Shown: positions 34,303 through 44,987 of the stretch, in pieces
How the letters are laid out: each line of letters begins with the position of its first letter
How positions within the stretch are numbered: the stretch's first letter is position 1
Source of the DNA: Dichotomocladium elegans
Taxonomy: Eukaryota; Mucoromycota; Mucoromycetes; Mucorales; Lichtheimiaceae
DNA length: 64,000 bases
NCBI GenBank assembly: GCA_025716815.1
Contig: JAIXMN010000041.1
Span: 1-64,000 of the forward strand
Reading direction: 5' to 3'
Notes under the pieces: generated by a model
Databases searched by the model: none
The model's input: only the letters and a program-made list of their open reading frames with translations
What the model was told of the DNA's origin: nothing
Translations under genes and position numbers: made by a program

Positions 34303-34717
34303 TCTTATATTGGATCTCGGGGTCGTATAATTCCAATTCGGCTATCCAGCGGATCAGGCGAGGTGGTGGTGGTTTTGTGCGGCTTCGGAAGTATAGTAAT
34401 GGGTGATGATCGGTACGTACAACGTAAGGTCGGCCTTCGACAAAACAGCGCCACGTGCGCAACGCATGTAGGATACCCAGTAACTCCCTCTCTTGGGCAG
34501 GATAATTACGTTCGGCCGAGGACAACTTCTTGGATTCAAAGGCGAGAGGATGTAGCTGGCCATCTTCTCCCTCCTGCAGCAGCACCGCGCCCACACCGAA
34601 GTTAGACGCATCCGTCTCGATGACGTACGGTAAGTCGGGATTAGGTGGTAGCAGTATCGGGGCCTGGGACATTCGGGACTTGATAAGGTCAAAAGCCGTT
34701 GGCATTCTGGCGTCCAA
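34202..34717 (-). CDS. gypsy-1 RNase H region
   Basis: Shows the RNase H core of gypsy pol: YVIETDASNFGVGAVLLQ, PAQERELLGILHALRTWR and VRTDHHPLLYF. It is offset in frame from the reverse transcriptase upstream (change near 34,725) and from integrase downstream. The parts were presumably one polyprotein, since LTR identity argues against long decay. Confidence 0.85.
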   Translation of the reverse strand: MDARMPTAFDLIKSRMSQAPILLPPNPDLPYVIETDASNFGVGAVLLQEGEDGQLHPLAFESKKLSSAERNYPAQERELLGILHALRTWRCFVEGRPYVVRTDHHPLLYFRSRTKPPPPRLIRWIAELELYDPEIQYKSGKDNHVPDLLSRRDGPHCVPEEKSLEPITSTP

Positions 34718-34719
34718 AG

Positions 34720-35835
34720 AATCGTTCGCTTTTTTGCACCTGCACCTTTCGTCAAATCAGTTAAAGGTGCAGCAATTGTCGAGAAGTCGCGAATAAAACG
34801 CCGGTAATGCGACGCCAGGCCGACGAATTGTCGAACTTCTTGGACGTTGGTGGGCTGTGGCCAATCGTGGATTGCTTTTACCTTGCTTTTGGACGGTAAA
34901 ATCCCTGCAGCAGAGACCCGGAACCCCACGAATTCCAACTCGGTTTTGAAAAACTCGCATTTCTTCCGGTTGGCAATTAGCTTAGCATCCCGTAATCGGT
35001 TAAGAACATGGCGTACGTGTTGGTAATGTTCCTCTTTCGATTTGCTAAAGATTAGAATGTCATCGAGGTAAACCAATGCAAAAACATCCAGGCAATCGCC
35101 CAACACGGAATTCATCAGCCGTTGAAACGTGGGAGGGGCGTTTGTCAACCCAAAGGGAAGCACTTGGAACTCGTATGATCCATAACGTGTGTTGAACGCA
35201 GTCTTGGGAATATCTTCCTCTTGGATCCGTACCTGATGATAGCCGCTTTTCAAATCGATACTTGAGAAATATTTGGCGCCACCAATCCGTTCCAAGCATT
35301 CATCGATTCGCGGGAGCGGATGTGAGTTGCGTTTAGTTACTTGATTGATCGCACGATAATCTACACAGAGGCGCATCGATCCGTCTTTCTTGCGTACGAA
35401 CAATACTGGAGCTCCCCATGGTGACGTGCTAGGGCGGATCAAACGTAGATCTAAGAGCTCTTTGAGCTGCTTGCGTAATTCATCTAGCTCGAGCGGACTC
35501 ATCTTGTACGGTGCGCGGTTAATGGGCGATGCAGCGCCCGTGTCGATGACGTGGCTCACATCGCGTACAGGTGGCAATCCTGGCAGCTTATCCTGGAAAA
35601 CTTCCGGATATTCCTTGCATAGTGCATGGAGTTTGTCTTGTTGGGGTTCCTCCTCCCCTGGGTGATCGGCACGTACATAGCATAGGAACAGTTCGTCAAC
35701 TTGATCCCGTGTGACCATACGGGCAACTTGCCGGTGTGAGATCAGGTAGGCTAGTTCCGGAATAGGGCGGTCGTATTTGGGGCGAAGTGTGTACTGAATG
35801 CCGTTGCCGAAAACGTCCATGTATCCTGATCCCAA
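34720..35835 (-). CDS. gypsy-1 reverse transcriptase region
   Basis: Typical gypsy RT blocks in order: SPWGAPVLFVRKKDGSMRLC, VDYRAINQVT, FSSIDLKSGYHQVRI, FQVLPFGLTNAPPTFQ and the catalytic VYLDDILIFS, followed by the connection region (FVGLASHYRRFI). It synthesises cDNA from element RNA. All key residues are present. Confidence 0.9.
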
Positions 35836-36304
35836 TCTGGCACAGGTTTTATGTTCTTAATCCAGTCGCGGCCCAGGATGAGGTCGAACTTAGTATCGAG
35901 CACGAACGCAGAAACCTTATGATGAAAACCAGCGGCATCCAGTGATAGAGAGACAGAACGGTCGATTGAGAACTTATGGCCACCGGCGGTTTCACTTGCT
36001 GGCCCGAAACATAACGCACCGGACAGCCCAACGCCAACTGGGGTGAGACATATGACGAGGTAGCACCACTATCCAATAATACTTCAATTGGTTTCCCATT
36101 GCAGGACATGTTGTACAGGGGTAACTCGGTATTCTTTATTGCCAATAACGATTCAATATGTCTAACGTCCTCGGCAAGTGCCTCGCGATCCTCCTCGTCT
36201 CGGGTCGACAGGGAATCGTCAGTCAAATCGATCAACGGTCTCTCCGGTGGACACGATCCTTGTACAGGGGCGGTCAGACCAGCGGCGAGTCTGGGTTCGG
36301 ACAT
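35836..36304 (-). pseudogene. gypsy-1 aspartic protease region, frameshifted
   Basis: Carries the retroviral-type active site LLDSGATSSYVS. The expected second half continues in another frame (FSIDRSVSLSL, then FDLILGRDWI) near 35,850-35,990, so at least one frameshift lies after ..KPPVAIS. Confidence 0.75.
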
Positions 36305-36356
36305 CGGGCTTGGGTGATCATGTTGAGGGATGGATGTGCGCGCGAAAGGACTCCCT

Positions 36357-37402
36357 CTATTCCTGACGCGCGCTGCCTTTTAAATCGCCATGCATTAACT
36401 TATCAGCAGCACCAGACCGAGAGTAGCGCGGTGATGGACAATCACGAGCGATATGACCGCGACCATCACAGTTATAACAGCGGCGGGGTCGACTTTGCTG
36501 GTGCGATCTGGTCGTGCCTTGAAACCGGCGGTTGATCACATCTAGATCCATAGGCGTAGGACCCTCGGCATGTTGGGTGACGTTAGGCGTAGGACGTGTT
36601 GCTGGGCGGTTGATGTCTGAATAGTGACGTCCCGTAGGGTCACCATTACCGGCGGCGTACTCCTTCATGGCCTCGTATGACTCAGCTGCGTTATACGCGG
36701 CAAGAAGAGTGACTGGTTCCTTCATCAAGACGGGGAGACGAGCATCCAAGTTGAGTCCATGGATGAATGCGTCGACGGCATCCTCCTGATCCATCCCGGG
36801 TAGGTCCAGCATAATATCCCGGAATGCGACCACGTACTCACGGATGGTGCCAGAGGCGGTCGTGCCTTGCTTGAGCTGGCGGAGCTTGTTTCGGGCAACC
36901 TGAGCGTAGTTGCGCGGCTTGAACTCAAAACGAATGGCCGCACAAAAGTCTTCCCATGTCTTGGGCGTCTGGTTGGTATCGGCATCCGGGCTGAATGACA
37001 TCTCCAGATGTCGCCACCATGTTGCAGCGCCGTCCCGCAGGAGCGTCGAAGCATAGGCTACTCTTTCAGGGTCGCTGAGTTCGGCATGATCAACGTACTT
37101 ATCGACGGTGTGTAACCAAGCTTCCACCGCTGATGACGAGCGACTGCCGCGAAGAGGTCAGGTTGGACTGGTTTGACCTTCATGGCGGGGATCGAACGGC
37201 TCTTGGATTCCTCACGCAAAGCCTTGATCTCTTGTTGCTGTGCTTGCATTTGTTGCATCATCACATGCATCGCCTCGAGCATTGCCTTGGAGTCGGTTAT
37301 CATGTTTTGTTCTTCGTCTGAATCGGAAGTGTTGTTGTCCTGGAAGCGATGTTGTTGGAAGGTTGATCTTTGAAAATTCGCTTGCGATGAATCACTGGGC
37401 AT
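36357..37402 (-). pseudogene. gypsy-1 Gag, frameshifted once
   Basis: Starts at ATG 37,402, only 12 nt inside the 5' LTR. The first part has a Gln-rich helix (MHVMMQQMQAQQQEIKALRE). The frame changes near 37,120, and the capsid-like domain continues (AWLHTVDKYVDHAELSD, WEDFCAAIRFEFKP), ending with one zinc knuckle CYNCDGRGHIARDC (CX2CX4HX4C). It forms the particle and binds RNA. Confidence 0.82.
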
Positions 37403-37411
37403 CAGCTACCA
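37401..37411 (-). other. Candidate primer-binding site of gypsy-1
   Basis: TGGTAGCTGAT starts three bases inside the 5' LTR on the minus strand. TGGTAGC would pair with a tRNA ending GCTACCA. It overlaps the gag start. Confidence 0.4.
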
Positions 37412-37413
37412 AA

Positions 37414-37736
37414 TGTCGTCTTTTATCAAAACTTGGATACCACGGAGAAGAGACGACGTCCACTGAGAGAATAACCACGAAGAGATAACCACGGAGAGAT
37501 AGAACCACACAGATACTTGTACCGTCAGATAGATGATCCTCTTTATTAAAACAACTGTCCCATTATTTATACTGTATTGATCACTACGAAAATGACTACA
37601 ATGCTGTCAAGATGGCTACCGATGACTCATGTTTAGCAACCATTGTCATTCGGACTTTGTTTCCAAAAGTGCTACGCTCCCTGGTAATGATCGTGCAGCC
37701 GGTGGTTAAAATAATTGATCTGACTGTCCTACGACA
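37414..37736 (-). repeat. gypsy-1 5' LTR
   Basis: 323 bp, near-identical to 32,525-32,846. Confidence 0.9.
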
Positions 37737-37740
37737 GCCA

Positions 37741-37756
37741 AATTACGAAGACGACA
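37741..37756 (+). repeat. Remaining end of the solo LTR
   Basis: AATTACGAAGACGACA, the end of the LTR begun at 32,213; followed by AAGA. Confidence 0.55.
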
Positions 37757-37777
37757 AAGACAACACACCAAAAAATA

Positions 37778-37851
37778 TGATTCCTGCCAGACTCGAACTG
37801 GCGACCGTCTGTGTGTTAGACAGACGTGATAACCAACTACACCAAGGAATC
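37778..37851 (-). tRNA. tRNA-Val (anticodon AAC)
   Basis: Reads on the minus strand from 37,851 to 37,778. Acceptor stem GATTCCT/AGGAATC pairs fully, D-arm GTG..CAC, anticodon stem TCTGT/ACAGA with loop CTAACAC giving anticodon AAC (Val), T-stem GCCAG/CTGGC with loop TTCGAGT, discriminator A. No intron. It appears intact and is the only clear host gene in the window. The first LINE of the array begins right at its 5' end, and a solo LTR ends about 22 bp beyond its 3' end. Confidence 0.95.
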
Positions 37852-37855
37852 AATC
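37837..37855 (+). repeat. tRNA-derived junction repeat 1 of the LINE array
   Basis: CTACACCAAGGAATC is the 5' end of the tRNA-Val gene (inverse strand) and recurs at 43,221-43,235. Variants lie at 48,583-48,597, 53,970-53,984 and 54,272-54,286, always directly after the LINE 3' end. Confidence 0.8.
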
Positions 37856-38206
37856 GCTTCTCTTTCACTCGCCGTACACTTTTTTACGGCGGCTAATAGT
37901 TTACCCCTGACGTCAGCAACAATAACATCTCAAACACCACCACCAACACCTCCAAACGTGCACCCCATAGCGCAGGAATCCCCATCGCGATCACCAGAAG
38001 GAACATCCCAAGTCCAATCGGCCGCCCCTTCGACTTTGCACAACTCCCGAACATCGCGCATCCCCATCACCAGCGGAATCAGTAAACGCCGTTTGTCGAC
38101 CACCTCAGTCCGCCCTTCACATCTCCCCGAGATTAAAAAGAACCGCGTCTCGGCTACTCGATCCCCGACATTGCAGTCCCAGACCGAGTTCCAATTTACC
38201 TTTGAA

Positions 38207-39608
38207 ATGGGGGCTGCGTCAAAAGAAAAAGTAACTGCAACGGCTGTGCAAAAAGCCAAAAATTTTTCTCCCGCTGCAACTATGGTTGTAGAACACGAGG
38301 CCCTTTTCCGAAAAGTACGCCAGGAACTCGTCTGCCCCGTGTGCCGCCTCCCCAATGGGATACGGAAGAACGGCAGCAGCAAAACCACTCCCCCGCGCCC
38401 GCAGTACAAGTGTAAGTGCAACACGACCTACACGTTCCAGGCTATGGAGAAGCTGCTTGCAGCCCATGCCACGTCTGCCCCAGCCTGCACCTCGTTGGAG
38501 TCGATTCCGGCCCCGCGCCTGCCCTCCCACCTCCCAGCAACGCGATGGATACCATCGAATCCACCTTGGAGACCTCGGCCACAAACTCGGCCCCGCTCAT
38601 CTTTGAGCACCATGAAGCCCTCCCCGACTTCATGCAAAAAATCATGGAGGAGCTTAATACCACCCGCCGTCGGGTGGACCAGCTTGAATCCCTGCTTGCT
38701 GAGAACCAGCAGTTGAAGAACCAACTCGCCAATGCGGCGGCTATGATAGCTGCACTGCAGCATAAACTGGACGCTCAGGCCAATGACAATGACGACATGC
38801 TCGTCAAAAACCCCTTGGATGCACCGACTGGCACCGCGGCATCTCGGTACGCCACCGCCGCACCCACCACCGAAGCTACCTCTGCCCCTGCGCCACTCAC
38901 CTGGGCGGATCGTGTGCAAAAAGCCAAGTCCCCACACGCAACGAAGAACAAACGGATCCTGTCCCCCCGCCGCGCTGCTGCCATCTCGCGTGTATTTAGC
39001 TTTGCTTCGGGCGAGCAAGGCTTCAAATATATATATATTCCGAGCAAATTCCGCCTGCCGACCAAGGAGCTCCGTACCCGTCTGCGCAAACTCGGCTTTG
39101 ACAATGCACGGATTTTAGATGTGCATTACCCCGATCGACAGGTAGTGGCTATCCTCCTTCATAATGACTATGTGAAGGAGTTTACCACATTACTGGCCAA
39201 GCACCGGATCCCGGTGATAGAGGACTTTGATCCTCGTGATCCAAAGCACCTCCGTGACCCCAAATTCGCGGCACTCTCTGAGGAGGAGCGTCGCGAAAAG
39301 GCCGCCGAACTACACAAGCAACGGCTTCTTAAGGCCGTCGATTTCATTCGCGCGCCAGTTAAGTACGCCGTTGCCAGAGCCTTCACTGCTAACGGATGGT
39401 TTACCCATGTAGATCTTCAAGAAATCCTGTCCGCCCCCAACACAAAACGCACCACTGCCGCGACCACCGCCAATCCTTTTGTCACCGAAGCCCCGATGAA
39501 CGTTGACGTCGAGGGCACACAAAACAGCTCCACACCCATTGACGACGAACTCATGTCTGTCTCTGGCTCATCTTCATCTCGCACCACCCCAACCCCGATA
39601 GTCAATAA
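38207..39608 (+). pseudogene. LINE copy 1 ORF1, frameshifted
   Basis: Same protein as copy 3 ORF1. One C is missing in a C run near 38,511, so the frame changes after the zinc-ribbon region. A second base is missing near the 3' end (CACCACCCCAACC against CACCACCTCCAACC), shifting the C-terminus into the ORF2 start region. Otherwise almost identical to copy 3. Confidence 0.85.
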
Positions 39609-39610
39609 TT

Positions 39611-42600
39611 ATGTTAAAAAACATAACTATTACTATTTGGAATGCCAATGGCTTACAACGGCATCTTATTGAAAACATCCTAACATACACTCCTTCTACA
39701 TCCCTTCTCTTTATCACCGAAACTTGGCTCCTTTCCCCTCATTCATATCCCACACCTGGCAACAGCACCATGTCTATGGTCGCCGCCTTGAAAACGCATT
39801 CGTGGGCAGCATGGGGATTTCACTCTTAGTAAATCCCGTTTGCCCTTACCCAGTAACATTCCTCCCTTCCGATTCCCCCTATGTACTCTCCTGTCTCTTT
39901 TGTGATACTCTCATTCATTGCCTCTACCTCCCGCCATCCCTCCCAGATAACGAAGCCCTCGACGTCCTTACAAGCATCCCGCTCACATGGCCCAGCGCAT
40001 CCAATACCATCCTCTGCGGCGATTTCAATGCCCGCATCGGCGCTTTGTTGGTGACCACGTCCTCACCAGACGCGGCACCCTCTTTCTCGAATGGATTCAA
40101 GCTACTGGCCTCTACCATTGGAATGCCTCCCTTGCCTTTGGTATGCCCACATACGTCCGACTCCGGGGAACTAGCATCATCGACTGGTTCCTGAGCTCTG
40201 CACCTCTTGTCGACCCGCAACTAACAGTCAGGGACGATCTGTCCCTCGGCTCCGATCACAAGATGGTGCATCTCACATTCGCTGCGCCCGCCACCCTGCC
40301 AACCCCGCCGAATAAGCACACTAGACGCCTATGGAAATTAAGTAAGCTGGCTGACCCAGAGAAGACTGCACAGTATGTGCAGCTCTTCACTGAGCTCAAC
40401 CAGCCCCTATTTGATTCTCTAACGGCTCTAGTTAGAGAAGATCAATCGCGTCCCGATTTTGATCGACTCCATGACCAGCTGTGCGAATCGATCTATCAAG
40501 CCCTGGATAGCAGCCTTGGATCCCGGCCGCCTCCCCGCCGCACCTGCAAGTGGTTCTGGTCCCCTGCCCTCGAAGAAGCCATGGACCGCCGCGAGAAATG
40601 CTATCGCCAATGGCGTCGTGCTCGGGATGGTGTTAGTAAGCTCTCGCGATGGGTTGCCTATCAAGAAGCTGCTGCCCTTGCCCGTCGCGCCATCCAGCAG
40701 CGTCGTCGTCAGACGTGGCGTGAGTTCTGTGACCGGTTAGCTGCTGGTGATTTCAGCAAAGCTACCGCGACCATCTCCAAAATCAGACGTAACCGACGGC
40801 TCAATCCCACCTTTGTGGATCCTCGCGGTCCGCAGGTGGCTGCCGATCGGATGGCCGACCATCTTGGTCAGGTCTATGCTGGTCATCTTCTCGGTCCGCC
40901 GATTGATGAAGATCTCTTGCCCGCGGCCGTGACTCCACCATTTACAGACGATTGCCCGTTCACAATTCCTGTTGTCGAGGACGCTATCGGCCGCCTACCT
41001 CCCCGCAAAGCCCCTGGTGCCGACCATCTGCGCGCCGAGATGCTCGTCCCTCTGTCTGGCGCCCTTGTCCCCACGTTGACACTGTTCTTTGAACTTTGTT
41101 GGCGATGGGGTACAACTCCAGCTGCTTGGCGTCTGGCTCAAGCCATCCCCGTTTACAAGAAGGGACCCACAACAGACCCCGCCAACTTCCGACCAATCTG
41201 CTTGACTTCGGTGCTCCGAAAACTGCTCGAGCTTTGCCTCATGAACCCCCTTGAGGCTGCATATCCTATCTTGGATATCGCCCAGGGTGGGTTTAGACAC
41301 CACCGCAGCACGCTCGACCAAGCCCTCTGCCTGCACGAGCTATCCACCATGCACACCACCACCCACGGCACGCCTCCCGTCCTAGCCTTCCTCGACATTA
41401 AGTCCGCCTATGACACAGTCGACCGTTCTGTAGTCTGGAATGAGTTAGAACCATACGCCTCCCCTGCCCTCCTCACTCTTTTACAGCACATGTTTAATGA
41501 TGTTTCTATTGAGATTTTATTGACAGGAACTGTGTCACGGCGCTTCGAACCAGTCACAGGTGTGCTACAAGGCTCTGTTCTCTCCCCCTTTCTCTACTCC
41601 ATATACATCAATTCCCTCCCAGGATTGCTTCGTGTTGCAGAACAGGATATTCCTCCCGACGACGCATATGCCGATTTTCAGGAGCCCCCCAACTTCTTGG
41701 TGCGTGGCGAACGGATTAATTGCCTGCTCTACGCTGATGACGTGGTCCTCATTGGATCATGGTCTACCATGCCTGCTCTTCTGTCTGCATGCGAGCGACA
41801 CAGCATTCAGCTCGGGTATCGCTGGAATCCCGCCAAGTGCGCGGTGCTGTTCGACTCTGCCCACGCCCCAACCCAACGCCCATCCCTATGCTTGTATGGC
41901 ACCGACCTCCCGCGATCGCCCTCCTTCAAGTACCTTGGGATTCCCTTTTCATCTGCTGGCCAGATCGATCACCAAGCCCTCCTTCACCTCAATACCACTG
42001 CCGCCCTCACGAGCATGCGGATGCTGCACGCCATTGGCGTCAGCCCGTATGGCTTCCCTCGCCTCCTCGCCACCCGTATGTACCAGCAATTCATACGGCC
42101 AAAGATGGAATACGGCCTCGCGCTGATCAACCTCACCCGCCAAGACCTCAAAACTCTTGAGCGCGCCCAAGATCAATGCCTTCGCATGATATTTGGGGGA
42201 CACAAGACCGCCTCCACTGCCGTCTTCCGCCACCTCACCCGCCTTCCCCACATGGTCGACCGAGTTGCCATCCTCCAGGCCAAATTTGTGCACCGTGCAT
42301 ACAACTTGCCTGACGACACCCTCCTTTCCGCACTCCTCCCTTCCATCAAGCAGCCCAGACACCTTTGGCCGAAGTTGCATCGCTCTTCGGTGTGGGTGGC
42401 CCTTTCTCGTCCTAGGCATCAAGCCTCAAGAGTGGACTTGAAAGGTGCCATCCGCAGCTGTTTGCAAGCCGCCTCGCCGACCAGCTCGCTTCCTCCCGCG
42501 CCATCCTCCTAAGCGCATGCCGTCCACGCCTTGGCATTGACCCGGTCATGTACTTGCCAATGACGAATAAGGAACGCAGCCGCTGCATCCGCTGGCGTAT

Positions 42601-42979
42601 GGGCTGGCTCCCTGGCCGCCCTAAACCATGCTGGTGTAAGCATGATCACACAAGCCGCCGTCACCTCATTTTCTGCCTCAACATGCACGCTCGGTTGAGG
42701 GTCGCCAATGATGATGATCATCGCGATCCGCTCTCATTGGTCCTCAACCAGCTGCCATGCTCTGAGATCACCTCCTCCTCCCGCATCAAATACTGGCAAC
42801 GCACCTGGCCAGTGGTGTGCCAGATCCTCCTCGAGGTCGACATGGCGTGTCACCTTGATGAGGATTTCTCCGCCTCGCAAGACCCCGACCTCGGCGGATC
42901 TCTTCTCCGGTGGCTCGAGCGTCCTGTCCCTGTTCATGCAACCGAAGCAATCCTGGATAATTTCGTTCTTGATCCCTAA
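39611..42979 (+). pseudogene. LINE copy 1 ORF2, three frameshifts
   Basis: Starts MLKNITITIWNANGL. Single missing bases near 39,757, 40,043 and 42,468 break the frame; the central piece (39,987-42,512) keeps most of the endonuclease C-terminus and the complete RT with LLYADDVVLIG and the normal GVLQGSVLSP motif. The C-terminal CWCKHDHTSRRHLIFC segment is in the last frame. Confidence 0.88.
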
Positions 42980-43220
42980 CCCTCTCTTTTCTCGTTGTCA
43001 CTCCCACTCCCCCTTTAGATAGTTTCTTCTTCTCCACTTTTGTCGACCCCATTGTTCCCATTTTTATCTCTTTCTCTTTTCTTTTTTCTTCTTGCCCCCT
43101 CATTTTTCCCAGCCACTCTGGGTTTTTCATGCCGCAGCCACCTTGTCGATCTGGCGAGAGCGACCGCTTTATTGAGCACACGTTCCATACCGCCTTCTCT
43201 TTCAAAATAAACTGTTTTGT

Positions 43221-43235
43221 CTACACCAAGGAATC
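43221..43235 (+). repeat. tRNA-derived junction repeat 2
   Basis: CTACACCAAGGAATC, exact copy of the tRNA-Val 5' end, between LINE copies 1 and 2. Confidence 0.85.
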
Positions 43236-43585
43236 GCTTCTCTTTCACTCGCCGTACACTTTTTTACGGCGGCTAATAGTTTACCCCTGACGTCAGCAAC
43301 AATAACATCTCAAACACCACCACCAACACCTCCAAACGTGCACCCCATAGCGCAGGAATCCCCATCGCGATCACCAGAAGGAACATCCCAAGTCCAATCG
43401 GCCGCCCCTTCGACTTTGCACAACTCCCGAACATCGCGCATCCCCATCACCAGCGGAATCAGTAAACGCCGTTTGTCGACCACCTCAGTCCGCCCTTCAC
43501 ATCTCCCCGAGATTAAAAAGAACCGCGTCTCGGCTACTCGATCCCCGACATTGCAGTCCCAGACCGAGTTCCATTTACCTTTGAA

Positions 43586-44985
43586 ATGGGGGCTGCGTCA
43601 AAAGAAAAAGTAACTGCAACGGCTGTGCAAAAAGCCAAAAATTTTTCTCCCGCTGCAACTATGGTTGTAGAACACGAGGCCCTTTTCCGAAAAGTACGCC
43701 AGGAACTCGTCTGCCCCGTGTGCCGCCTCCCCAATGGGATACGGAAGAACGGCAGCAGCAAAACCACTCCCCCGCGCCCGCAGTACAAGTGTAAGTGCAA
43801 CACGACCTACACGTTCCAGGCTATGGAGAAGCTGCTTGCAGCCCATGCCACGTCTGCCCCAGCCTGCACCTCGTTGGAGTCGATTCCGGCCCCCGCGCCT
43901 GCCCTCCCACCTCCCAGCAACGCGATGGATACCATCGAATCCACCTTGGAGACCTCGGCCACAAACTCGGCCCCGCTCATCTTTGAGCACCATGAAGCCC
44001 TCCCCGACTTCATGCAAAAAATCATGGAGGAGCTTAATACCACCCGCCGTCGGGTGGACCAGCTTGAATCCCTGCTTGCTGAGAACCAGCAGTTGAAGAA
44101 CCAACTCGCCAATGCGGAGGCTACGATAGCTGCACTGCAGCTAAACTGGACGCTCAGGCCAATGACAATGACGACATGCTCGTCAAAAACCCCTTGGATG
44201 CACCGACTGGCACCGCGGCATCTCGGTACGCCACCGCCGCACCCACCACCGAAGCTACCTCTGCCCCTGCGCCACTCACCTGGGCGGATCGTGTGCAAAA
44301 AGCCAAGTCCCCACACCAACGAAGAACAAACGGATCCTGTCCCCCCGCCGCGCTGCTGCCATCTCGCGTGTATTTAGCTTTGCTTCGGGCGAGCAAGGCT
44401 TCAAATATATATATATTCCGAGCAAATTCCGCCTGCCGACCAAGGAGCTCCGTACCCGTCTGCGCAAACTCGGCTTCGACAATGCACGGATTTTAGATGT
44501 GCATTACCCCGATCGACAGGTAGTGGCTATCCTCCTTCATAATGACTATGTGAAGGAGTTTACCACATTACTGGCCAAGCACCGGATCCCGGTGATAGAG
44601 GACTTTGATCCTCGTGATCCAAAGCACCTCCGTGACCCCAAATTGCGGCACTCTCTGAGGAGGAGCGTCGCGAAAAGGCCGCCGAACTACACAAGCAACG
44701 GCTTCTTAAGGCCGTCGATTTCATTCGCGCGCCAGTTAAGTACGCCGTTGCCAGAGCCTTCACTGCTAACGGATGGTTTACCCATGTAGATCTTCAAGAA
44801 ATCCTGTCCGCCCCCAACACAAAACGCACCACTGCCGCAACCACCGCCAATCCTTTTGTCACCGAAGCCCCGATGAACGTTGACGTCGAGGGCACACAAA
44901 ACAGCTCCACACCCATTGACGACGAACTCATGTCTGTCTCTGGCTCATCTTCATCTCGCACCACCCCAACCCCGATAGTCAATAA
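43586..44985 (+). pseudogene. LINE copy 2 ORF1, several frameshifts
   Basis: Relative to copy 3, single bases are missing just upstream of the first ATG (near 43,573) and near 44,141, 44,315, 44,645 and the 3' end. Zinc-ribbon residues (CPVCRLPNG ... CKCNTTYTF) are intact. Confidence 0.85.
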
Positions 44986-44987
44986 TT

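Larger units (their letters stand above)
32525..37736 (-). mobile_element. Ty3/gypsy retrotransposon (gypsy-1), nearly complete
   Basis: LTRs at 32,525-32,846 and 37,414-37,736 differ by one substitution and one single-base indel, so insertion was recent. Flanked by the 4-bp duplication GCCA (32,521-32,524; 37,737-37,740). The internal order on the minus strand is gag with CCHC knuckle, protease, reverse transcriptase, RNase H, integrase, which defines the Ty3/gypsy type. The coding region has several frame changes. Confidence 0.93.
37856..43220 (+). mobile_element. LINE copy 1 (near full length)
   Basis: A non-LTR retrotransposon with ORF1 (zinc-ribbon protein) and ORF2 (AP-type endonuclease plus reverse transcriptase). 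The 3' UTR is about 240 nt and ends AAAATAAACTGTTTTGT, without a poly(A) tract. No LTRs. The copy differs from copy 3 mostly by single-base indels. Confidence 0.92.

Noticed and set aside
38416..44377. Many long GC-rich open frames on both strands across the LINE copies
   Set aside because: They are shadows of ORF1 and ORF2 in other frames and repeat identically in each copy.
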